The notes beneath the pieces are model-generated. The model worked only from the letters and a program-made list of their open reading frames with translations. It was not told the origin of the DNA and did not search any database. Shown here piece after piece: positions 37,301 to 46,688 of a DNA stretch of 64,000 nucleotides. Within the stretch, counting starts at the first letter, position 1; every line of letters begins with the position of its first letter. A program made the position numbers and the translations under genes. The DNA lies in contig CALYLX010000003.1 in NCBI GenBank assembly GCA_944990035.1, forward strand, positions 1 through 64,000, in the 5' to 3' direction. The DNA is from Clitopilus passeckerianus. Taxonomy: Eukaryota; Basidiomycota; Agaricomycetes; Agaricales; Entolomataceae.

Positions 37301-37773
37301 CTGTTCCTACTGGTGTAGGTGATGCCTCAATGGGTGTCACGTATAATGAATCCCTGGTCCAAATTCAGTGAATGAATGCGCATATAGTCACTCCAAACCT
37401 ACCTGAAAGTATAGAAACGCATGGACGCCAGGTAGTGTGACAATCCTTGAGGCCCTACGACGCTGAGGTCGGATATTGTCGCGTCCGCGAAGGTCATGAG
37501 CAGGCCTAGGGAAGAAGATACACCTTCTGGTTAGTACTGTTTCTTTCTTTGAGCAAAAGCGATCGTACCAGCCATGCCACTAGCGCGTTTTGTGCTGATA
37601 TCCGTAAACAGCAGTCCCTTCGTCTTCTTCCAGCTCTGCTTTCCTTGAACGAAAGCGCGATTTGTACCTTCTCCAGCATTGAAGATATATCTTCCACCTT
37701 CAAAGGTGACCACTATCGTTGGTTCGGTATCGGAGGTTGCTGTTGATAGCACTGAGGTAGACCAGTTGGACAT
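34321..37773 (-). CDS. TRZ1: tRNase Z, long form (tRNA 3'-processing endonuclease)
   Basis: Zinc-dependent endonuclease of the metallo-beta-lactamase fold that cuts the 3' trailer from tRNA precursors. The gene is split into about ten exons; I did not fix every border. The start is the ATG at 37773 (MSNWSTSVLST, TSDTEPTIVVTFEGGRYIFN, AGEGTNRAFV), which is the family's usual N-terminal half. A basic linker (RRGKKYKKEKPQKEKKEK) separates the two halves. The catalytic motif HxHxDH is seen as YVSHIHADHHMGLAK (about 35355-35405). Later blocks are TVLIHEATMDNDQ, KAHSTVGQALDIG and AEHILLTHFSARYPKMP. It ends at 34321 with an acidic tail. Upstream of the ATG the frame stays open for ~200 nt with no ATG and encodes an Arg-rich stretch that looks mitochondrial. 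Divergent from YTP1-like across 382 bp. Confidence 0.94.
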
Positions 37774-38155
37774 GTTTTTCTGCCCCTTCCTGTCGAGCTT
37801 TCCTTTGGTTCGCAGAGGTTGTTGGTTATCGTCAAAGGAGCAGTAGAGTCTGCGAAATCTTAAAGGCCTATATACACATGGATGCCTAAGAGCAGACGCC
37901 AACCACGATAATCCTCCCAGTTTGATAATTCTTCTTTTTTCGCGCTCAGGTGATTTGACGTCGAATTCGGCAAGAAGGCGTTATTTATCTTTATTATTCT
38001 CCAATGCCTTTGAGCTCCTTGCAGTAACGTAAGATCAGTTTGTCATCTACAGTATACCGAGGGCTGGGCTCACCGAGTAACCGTCAAGTGTTCTAACTTG
38101 ACCAGTGACCGCCATCTCTTTCAGATAACAGCCAGGAGGGCGTTGACAACCCACG
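37774..38155. promoter_or_regulatory. Bidirectional promoter of tRNase Z and YTP1-like gene
   Basis: 382 bases between two head-to-head starts. AT-rich near 37980-38000. Part of it (37774-37980) is also an open extension of the tRNase Z frame. Confidence 0.5.
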
Positions 38156-40112
38156 ATGACCGCGCACAGACGCATACTGCTTGCCTTTTTCTCGTTGTCA
38201 ATACTGTGCTCTGTCTGGGGACACCCTCATCACGATGAACTCACCGAGGAACAACGCAATGCACCGGTAGACGCTATATTATGGATACACATGTTCCTCC
38301 AAGCGACTGTCTGGGGCATTCTCTTTCCGGTTGGAATGGTACTTGGTATCACAAGGAGTAGATGGCATGTACCCCTCCAGGTGAGTAGAGATTTAACCCG
38401 AATTCGGGCTGAGACTGAGGCGATCCGATAGAGCACAGGCTTTGCGTTGACGATCGGCGGTTACTTCCTTGGGCACGCACACAAAGGGCGAATGTTCTTG
38501 AAGTCAGCACATGGAACCTTCGCAAACATCCTGTTCCTATTCATCGGCGCCCAGCTCCTTCTCGGAATCTACCTCAAGCTACACATTCACGAAAAATCAA
38601 CACGGCCTTACGCGGTTGTCGCTCACGGGATTCTTGGAAAAGCGTACCCAATTCTTGGATGGACTCAGATGCTTTTTGGTGCACTCGCCTTCCGGGGTTA
38701 CTGCCGCGGTGGCCACCTTGGTAAGTTTTGCCAACTCAATTCGGCGAAGGATTCATGCTGAGTGACATTAGGCCAATGCCTTGCTCACTACATTATGGGC
38801 AGTGGGTTTATCGCGTACGGAATAATTATGGTCATCCTCCTTTTGGTGGGAGAGAACTGGCTTAGGCGAAAGGGACGCAGTCCTGAGTGGTTCGATTCGT
38901 GGTGAGTATCAGTTCTCCCTCCTTCCATTCAGAACCATGCTTATCATATATAGGGTCATTATGCTCTGGGTGAGCCGGCCGGGGATTCTTGCATACACTG
39001 ATCTGACATTCGAGAAATCCTATAGGGCATTGGTAACCCTTCCCTTCCCTCCACCATCTTACTCGGCTGACCAGTCACTAGTGAACACGTTTACAGAGCA
39101 TCACGGTGGTTCGTGGTCAGTAAAGGATATGCAACATACGTAAGTCCAAAATAATGAACATCATCTGACCCGCGGCTGATTTCATCTACGTAGCATCCTT
39201 GGTGTCCTTTGTGCGTATTGACAGCTTCCATGCATCCTATCCGGGTCACTCAATTCGCTTCGATTTCCAGGGTGGGCTGGAGGTCTCCTCGGTATTTTCC
39301 TGTCCCGCAATAACCAGCGCAATGTCGTGCCAGGTCTGATGTAAGTTTCCCCTCCTCGCATACATCTCATTATCTCATTATAATTACGCAACACCAGAAT
39401 TATTTTGACCGGTTGGGCCATGTCTGAGCACGCCCAAGCTCTGATGATCTCAACTAAAGTGCACGCCATTTTCGGTCAAACCCTGATGTTGGCAGGTGTT
39501 ACTCGCATTATCGAGATCTGCTTCTTCGCGCCCTCTTTCAAGGGAGAGCACAGCGAGCTTGATGATGACAACAACAGTGATCACACGCTTGCTGGACTCA
39601 AGTCATCTGAGGTTTCTGCTGAGAACAAAAGTGCTGCAGCCAGGTCGTTCAGGCATCTGCCTCCTTTCGTAAGTTCAGGCCGTGCTGTACTTGTGACCTT
39701 GGTGGCTCACGGTTTCATTAGCTGCTGGTCGCCGCTGGACTCCTCTTTATGTCCGCCACGGATGAAGAACTTCGATTCGTCCATGACCAAGAGATGGACC
39801 ATGTCACTTACGTCCTGATCATGTTTAGGTTCGTCCCATGGTCTTGTCATGGCCAATATTTATCTCACACTTTTATCCTTTAATAGCATCGCGTTCTTCC
39901 TCTACACCTTCGTCAATGTCCTACTGCACCTATACTGCACCACTGGCCGAAACGCGCCTAGCCCGGACGGCCGGAATGGGGATCGCGTTGCTGGAGGCAT
40001 TGAGCTAGCGGAAACACCGCGAGGCGCAGCCGGGACGTCGTGGTATTCCAGGGTGCCAACTGCTGAGAGGACACAGGCATCTCACCATGTCATTGGTGAT
40101 GATGAGGATTGA
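38156..40112 (+). CDS. YTP1: YTP1-like multi-span membrane protein (DUF2427 + Ytp1)
   Basis: Eleven exons (38156-38380, 38432-38720, 38772-38901, 38954-38969, 39026-39032, 39082-39139, 39194-39210, 39271-39340, 39398-39668, 39722-39828, 39887-40112) give 471 residues. A signal peptide ([18 protein letters not shown]) precedes a His-rich lumenal start (HPHHDE). Then comes a cytochrome-b561-like four-helix block with histidines in or near helices ([60 protein letters not shown]) and the Ytp1 C-terminal half ([38 protein letters not shown]). The tail is hydrophilic. The histidines suggest heme and electron transfer, but the family has no settled role. Exon 5 is only 7 nt and is needed for frame. 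Confidence 0.92.
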
Positions 40113-40372
40113 AGTGGATGAAGTCAGATGTAGCAACACCCCGTCGGAGAATCTTCTTGTATTTTGGGATCATCTGTATTTCTTGCTGTTGTATGCATGT
40201 GTCAGTAATGTTGGTTATGTTAGGTGTTCAATAGAGTCGCCCAATGTTGTTTTTGTATCGCACAACTTGCAGGATAGAATCACAACAGTTGGCATTAAAT
40301 TAGTGCATAATGTAATATCTATTGTCTAGAGACAAGTCGCGGTATTACAATAAATGTTCCTTCGTTCTTCCT

Positions 40373-41699
40373 TTAACCACCGATCAGAGACGACGTCTGG
40401 TCAAGTGCGAACGGATAGTCAATGTATCCAACGTTGGCATCTGGTTGGTCACCAGGGATGTAGAAGGTTGGCCTGTTGTATGTGTTTAGAGAGATATTCT
40501 CCTTAAGGCGCAACGGAAGGTCAGGCTATAATATGCTCGTTAGCACCAACTACAAGGAGGAAGGGTGGGCAACAAACTTACGTTGGCAATGAACTGTCTG
40601 CCGAATGCTATCAGTTCACTAGTCCTCTCTGAGGCTTTCAGAGCGGTGTCATGAGTGTAACCTCCAGCGGAGATAAATGGAAGAGGAGCCCAGATATCCC
40701 TCAAGAAGTCATTGGACTGAGTGGCCGTAGAATGAATTTGATCAGTGTCCCCACCGACACGAGGTTCAATGACATGGAGATAAGCTAGGTTGGGGTGTCT
40801 TTCTTTGAGCTCCGAGACGAGGTGGGAGAATTGTGGGATTGGGTCTTTCATTTCCATTCCTACGGTGATATTTCCCCACGTCAGATTGCTGCCAACACAC
40901 GGATAGGAAGAATATATCACCTGCAAATCTATTCCAAGGCGAAATCCTTATTGATGTTCTGTCGTCTCCAAGTGCTTTTGCCAGTGCATCCACCAGCTCC
41001 AATGCGAACCTGCTTCGATTCTCAATGTTTCCACCGTACTCGTCAGTGCGTTGATTAGAGATATCCTGGAGGAATTGGTCGGCGAGGCCACCATTGACAG
41101 CATGAATCTCGACTCCATCGAACCCAGCCTTCTCAACGCCATTGATGGCGGCTTGGGTGTATAGATCAATGTATTCCTTGATTTCTCCCTTGTTCAGCTC
41201 TCGAGGAATTGAGTGAGATGAAGGATCAATTGGCATGGGGGAAGGGGCAACAAAGGGAAAGGGAGACGGGGCATCCACAGATTCAGCGGCGAGGACTTGA
41301 GGATCAGACTGTCTCCCCATGGCGCCGATTTGCAGGAAAATGAAGGAACCATTCTTATGGACTTCATCTGTAATCTACAGGAGAAATTTGTGAGCATGCG
41401 CTCGAAGTAACGCGTAGAGAGTTCATGTACCTCTTTCCAAGCAGCGATTTGCTTATTCCCCCATATGCCAGCTAGACGTGGTATTCCGCTGGCCTTAGGA
41501 GCGACAATGGTGCCTTCAGAGATGAGCAGGGTTCCTGGCACCCTGCTACGTTGAGAGTAATACTCCTTTACAAGGGGTACCACAGGGATATTCGTTACCC
41601 GCGTCGTTCGCATGCGGGCCATGGGTGCAAGGACGATTCGATGCTGAAGGTTAAGCTGCCCAATGCTGGTAGGCTGGAAAGCACGGGGGTAGCAGACAT
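40373..41699 (-). CDS. Old yellow enzyme (FMN-dependent NADPH oxidoreductase), apparent 5' frameshift
   Basis: FMN-binding TIM barrel that reduces activated C=C bonds. From residue ~8 on the family signature is clear: QPTSIGQLNLQHRIVLAPMA, IPVVPLVKEYYSQRS, LLISEGTIVAPKASG, GFDGVEIHAVNGGLADQFL (H-x-x-N flavin/substrate pair), RTDEYGGNIENRSRF, RISPWNRFAGMEMKDPIPQ, FGRQFIANPDLPLRLKEN and the end GYIDYPFALD. Four introns join these blocks in phase. The problem is the start. The ATG at 41699 (MSATP) is not in the frame of QPTSIG; the shift falls at a run of five C (41685-41689 as G on the plus strand), and one extra base there would restore the usual N-terminus. If real, translation could begin only at an internal Met (about 41622), losing the first strand. 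TATTTAAA lies about 60 nt upstream of the ATG. Confidence 0.85.
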
Positions 41700-42138
41700 G
41701 GTCTAGTTGAAGAAGATGTTTGGGAGGTTTCTGAAGCCATCTGTCGTTCGAAGATCATTTAAATACTCCAATAACCGTAGATGTTCGATGTTGGCTGAGT
41801 GAGTAGTAAGCCTTCAGGCAAATCGCATTGACGAAGTATCCAAGTACAGTCATATCTCCTAGCCCGTCAACCCCATGTCAATCCAGTAATCCTTGATCAG
41901 AGTTGGTAATACGAAGGTGGAGTGGTGTCTGGAGGAGGATTGGTAATTACGATTGTGAGCGCCCGACTACTAACGTACCTGGGATTGCGTGCTATGAAGC
42001 GAACCAGCGCTCAGGAATCGGCAGACTACACAGAGGTATGTGAAAGGAGTAATCCAGTGTTCATTCTAGAATCCTCTACGATAGGATATAGGGTGATCTA
42101 CAAATCTATGTGTAAGCTGTGGTATACCAAGCATGAAT
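41700..42138. other. Intergenic between OYE and pyridoxal kinase
   Basis: 440 bases. OYE promoter side and 3' flank of pyridoxal kinase, both genes minus strand. No gene seen. Confidence 0.45.
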
Positions 42139-43444
42139 CTAACCCCAGAAATTGTCCCAGTGCTTGAGCTGGGTCACATATACCCCATGGCCTCTAAGAG
42201 CATCCTGGCCTTGCACCAACCTCAACTCCCTTCCACGCATCCTGCGAGTCTTTCTCAACGGCTCTTCTTTGTCCTTCTCGTCATCGGTTACTTGCTTCTC
42301 CTCCTCTGGTAGGGTCTGCGCGTACTCATGTGTCAATTGCAGAATATGATGGGTCTTTGAAACTGCATAAGCAGCAGCAAGGGAAACAGGCGTTTGATCC
42401 TCAGTCGCGAGAGCATCGGATTTGGGATTATAGTGTCCCAATAGGAGAGCGGAGAACAGATCCCCAACGCCAGAGAAGTAGCCTGGAATGAGCGGGATGC
42501 AGTGAGCGTGGACGATTGGCTGAGGGGACGAGGAAGTATTTGAGGAGGTCATGCAGAGCAGGTAATCCGCATCCGAAGGCGGTTGCAGGGCTTCAGGGAG
42601 GGCCTCGAGGAGCCATGACTTTAATGGAATTGATGACATCACGACATTGGGCACCCTGTATTGCTCGTGCAGGACCGTGAAGGCTTTGCGCAAGGACTCG
42701 AGATCTTTGAGCTCAACGCCAGTGAGTGTCCTGGTGGAGAAGTTTTAGTCAGAATGGGTACCGTATTATCTCAATAAGAAAGGAGACTTACTCGACCTCG
42801 AACCAGTTCGGCGTGATGATGGTGGAGAACGGAAGCATCTCCCGGTAAACCGGAATGACATCTGGGGAGACGTACAGACGTCCAGCATCACCCATGACAG
42901 CTAGAAAAGTGAACATGAGCAAGGGATGATATCATGAAACCCCATGGTGCTCACGATCCAGCAAATAAATGAGCTTGGGGTATTGGGCCTTCAATTTCTT
43001 TGCGAGACCAGCTACGGCAGAGAGACCATCTGCGCCAGGAATATAACCTGAGGAAACAAGATAAGCTCGGTGTTCTTGAGTAGAGCAAATTAAACATGCC
43101 AGTAAGGAGCCTGTTGGGTATCATGAGCTCATTCTGCCTGAGGCTCTCAAACAGAGCATTGAGTTCTTCTGCTGTTGCCTTCGTTCCTCCTCCACGACCG
43201 TACCCTGTAAGCTTATTATCAGTGACCAAGCTGGAGAGCAACCAATTTTTTGAACATACCGGCATGATTGGAGAAATGTACCGTGTTCACTACCTTTAAG
43301 ATGAACTCTTGTACCAAGTCCTCAACAAATAAGATAACGGCTTACATCGACATCATACCCGAGGCATTGCAGGGGAAAGGTAGCAGCCTTTCCACCGACA
43401 TAGCCAAAGACGACGTGAGATTGTACGCTGAGCACGCGTTCCAT
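42139..43444 (-). CDS. BUD16: Pyridoxal kinase
   Basis: Phosphorylates pyridoxal, pyridoxine and pyridoxamine in the vitamin B6 salvage pathway; ribokinase-like fold, cytosolic. Starts at the ATG at 43444 with [19 protein letters not shown], the family's N-terminal substrate-binding block. [18 protein letters not shown] follows across two short exons, then [55 protein letters not shown]. The phosphate-binding end [20 protein letters not shown] carries the GxGD catalytic aspartate. The C-terminal ~110 residues carry a charged insert ([15 protein letters not shown]) before a conserved-looking end [10 protein letters not shown]. First exon borders: 43444-43346, 43293-43260; the last exon begins before 42700 and ends at the stop at 42139. 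Single copy, same strand as OYE but unrelated. Confidence 0.94.
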
Positions 43445-43701
43445 AGTACACGGGTTAGTGATGGTTGAACGAAAAGAAAGATTCGGCTGGTCTGACGACT
43501 TTGCAAACTGACTCGTCCCCACTCCTCCTCGATCAAACGACCCTGATCCGCTCGGGTCTTCCGTTCAAATGCGCAATTGCAAAAAGACAAGAAATTTTAA
43601 ATTTTCCAGATTTGCGTGCAAGTAGAAAGGCTATATACAGTAGTAAGTGGCCCCGTCCATGAATAATTATAGAACTATTTTAGAAGTGCCTAGATACAAA
43701 A

Positions 43702-45260
43702 TTACCATCTAATTTTCCCCTTGAATTCCTCGAACTTCCAAACATAAGGTTCGGTATCTAAGGGTGTCATGATTTCACCACCATTATCAGCCAAGGCCTC
43801 AGCCTTCCCTGTCTGCCCATGTCCGACTGTCTTCCCATCTGAATGCTCATTCTTTGAGGCGGCAACACCTTCGGGGAACTCTACCCTCGATTTGTCCGAC
43901 TGAGCATGGCTACTCTCCGTAGTAGGTGATACTGGATCTAGTGTCCCTGACACATTGGCAGCGACAGGCTCGTCTCCTTCCTCCGCCAGCTCTTCCTGGA
44001 TGGTGGCTTCGCTGGGAATGTTTTCCGCAACCTCGGTAACGTTCATTGGGGCTGCTACCGGAATGGAAGCTGGCGTAGCGGAAGGCGTGGCTGGGGTTGA
44101 TGAGCTAGGTTGCACATCAGATGGTGCTACCTGCCTGCGAAGGACAGCGGGTGCCGCTGTGGGATCTGTGGGTGCAATGGGATCTGCTGTGCTGGTTGTA
44201 GCGGGAACTGGTGCCGAAAAGGATTCATCGCCAGCATCGTCTGCTTTCTCGGTGGGAGTTTCGGGAGTAGGTGTAGGAGCAACAGCCTCCGTCAATGTCA
44301 TGGTCGTTGTCGATGTAATGGTCGATGTTACAGGTTCTAGATCGGGGGCCACGACTTCCCGTCGCGTATCTAGCGCCTCCGAAGCACTCGGCGCAAATCT
44401 CATTGCTACGTGCTGAGCAGGAGGCGTGACAGCTCTGTCGTCCAGATCAACCGGTGTTGGCTTCGCCTCATCTTGTGATTGAATCCCAGCAAGCCAAAAC
44501 GGCCGTATGGTCCTCGACTTCTGGTGGTGAGCGAAGATTTGACTCTTTATCGGGTCTGCCGCCTTGGCATTGACACCACCTTGAGAAGCCTCAACACTTT
44601 TGACACATGGTTCGATTGTCATCGCGGAGGAAGTGGGCTTCTCATTTCCAATGCGATATGTAACACATTGGGGGCCCGCCTTCTCTTTACCCTGGTGCTT
44701 GAGCCGGCCGGAGGGAATTTCGAGGAGAACAGGTTTGAAGATGACACCGTCTGTGGTAGCCGAGAATTTGAAACCGTCCTCTGGTGCGTTTACGAGGAAA
44801 ACAGGGGTGGGTTCCCGACTCGTTATGTCGAAGGCACATGGGTCGGCTGTGCAGTCTGCATGGAGCGCGGCCATCCATGAGGGGTCGTCTTCATCTTCTC
44901 TAGGAAGCTACACGGTCTTGTTAGAACTAAATTTAACAAGGGTGTCGAGAAGGCAGTACTCACCACTATATCAATAGTGCCCATGATTCTGTCACTTTTC
45001 TTAAGGTTGTTCGGGCCGGAGTCACTATCCTGGCGCTTTCTGAGCCTCCTGTGCTTGTGCGCTCTGGCATGGTGGGAACTGCCTGAGTGGAAGTGACGAT
45101 GTCCGATGACAGGCTGCTCGTCGGCCGTTCCTGACCTGACTTCAGCTCGGGAATGCCGAGAATGGGCTGTGACTGGCGCTGCATCAACATGGCCTAGGAG
45201 GTTGGGAAGGAAGAAAGGGGCTACGAGCAGCGAGAAGGATCCAGAGGAAACAAAAGACAT
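43702..45260 (-). CDS. Secreted Ser/Thr/Pro-rich protein with dibasic processing site
   Basis: Two exons (45260-44964, 44907-43702) give 500 residues. The start is the ATG at 45260; the codons before it are open but begin with TTG. A secretion signal (SFSLLVAPFFLPNLLGHVDA, then APV) is followed by a His/Arg-rich propeptide-like segment (SGSSHHARAHKHRRLRKRQD) ending in a Lys-Arg pair, a typical Kex2 cleavage site. A small region with two cysteines (DCTADPCAFDIT) leads into a folded-looking ~60-residue part with PQCVTYRIG. The rest is a long, low-complexity Thr/Pro/Ala/Glu tail, probably O-glycosylated. No transmembrane helix or GPI-like tail is seen. Function unknown; the layout is that of a cell-wall or extracellular protein. 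Confidence 0.78.
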
Positions 45261-45682
45261 CTTGTGTAGGAACCTTGTGGACAAACGCGTGAAGGGTGGC
45301 TCAGAAGTTTCAGCACGCAGTCGATTCTTCCAAGATCACCAGGACCTCAGAGTACAGGTTAAGTGAGAGATGGAAACCTGGAAAGGTCGGCATGGCTGAC
45401 TCCTGGTTAATCATGGTTGTGGAACAGACCAGGCGGCTGAATCAAGAGTTTTTGCGTGCTGATGGTCAGCTTCGGAATACTTACCAAACCTAGGCTGAGG
45501 GTGGCCGCGCGACTTGGGGCGTTCAGCCTCGATATTATCTTGCTTTCTATTCACAGTACAAATTGCTTGGATCTCTCAAGCATTCCGGCTTATAGGTGTC
45601 CCTGAGATGATGGCGGTTCAATGTCAAGCAGCATACCGGTTATGTAACAACCCGAAGTGCTGCTCTCCTCCAACAACACACG
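45261..45682. promoter_or_regulatory. Divergent promoter between the secreted protein and thioesterase
   Basis: 422 bases between two divergent starts, with no gene seen. Confidence 0.45.
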
Positions 45683-46688
45683 ATGCTCTGGCAACCTTTA
45701 CGACCTGGTCTCTGTACAACCACACGGAGGGCGTATTTTGCAAGACATAACTCGGTTAAGGTGTGCGAATTCTTTGACGCTCACACCGCCCACAATTTTC
45801 TTACTTTCGTGTTGCTCAGGTCTTACAAGCCGCATTCCGGGATCCATCCTCTCCGTACTATCTTGCACCTGGTACACAAGGACCAACTTCACCAGATGAG
45901 CCTGTAACAAATCCGGAAACACCGGATTCTACCATTCCTAGAGCTACCATTGAAGATGCCCAACGAAGACTAACACTGGCGGGCTGTGACCCGAGCTCCT
46001 TCTGGGAGCAGCGGATTGTTTGGGGCGACCAGGATGCATTCCAGTGAGAGAACACCATTTACGGAGTGATATTGGCCCTAACAATGCGACATCCTTTGCA
46101 GACACGTCAATAACGTTCGTTATCGTGAGTGCATTAGGCTCGGGATGACGGACCGATGCTTCTAACACGCAATCTATGACGATTAGTGCGCTTCTTTGAG
46201 TCTGTGAGTCCATTAGCTGGCCCTTACCATTCAATTGTACTTACAAGATGTTTAGAGTAGGATTCAATGGATGATGTCTTTAGGAAATGCGCTTGGCGGA
46301 CCGTCTCGGGCTCAGGACATGATCAAGGGCAAAGGCATCTCGCTAATTCTCAAGTCTGTAGATGTGCAGTTCCGCCGACCAGTCACCTATCCGGATACGG
46401 TCCGTTAATCCCTCTCATTTTGCTTGATGTGCTAAATATTGAACATCGGCCGCTCCTGCGCAGCTTCTCATCGGTTATAGGATCAAGCTACCTTCTGAGG
46501 CACCTCCGAATGTTAAGGAGGACCCTGCGACTTTCTATGTCAAGGGATCTGCATACTCCCTGGCACAAAGGGCGTTCGTTGCTTACTCAAATGAGGCTCT
46601 TGTCTGGTATGACTACGACGGGCTTAGAAAATGCGATCCTGGAGAGGAAATTCGGAACTTCGTTTGGAATAGAGTCGATAAACCCTAA
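45683..46688 (+). CDS. 4HBT-type thioesterase-like protein, probably mitochondrial
   Basis: Six exons (45683-45754, 45820-46043, 46102-46124, 46187-46203, 46256-46399, 46464-46688) give 234 residues. The N-terminus is an Arg-rich presequence (LRPGLCTTTRRAYFARHNS) suggesting mitochondrial import. The hotdog-fold core has RIVWGDQDAFQHVNNVRYLR, with the conserved W/Y-x-D-x-D...HVNN active-site pattern of 4-hydroxybenzoyl-CoA-type thioesterases. SVDVQFRRPVTYPDTLLIGY and the strand AFVAYSNEALVWYDYDG follow. Probably hydrolyses an acyl-CoA or acyl-ACP; the substrate cannot be read from the sequence. The second intron boundary splits the Gln-His pair of the active-site block. The first donor (GTTAAG) is weak. 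A 17-nt exon is present. Confidence 0.87.

Noticed and set aside
43955..44416. 153-codon plus-strand ORF rich in Gly/Ala/Val
   Set aside because: Mirror image of the Thr/Pro/Ala-rich tail of the secreted protein on the minus strand.
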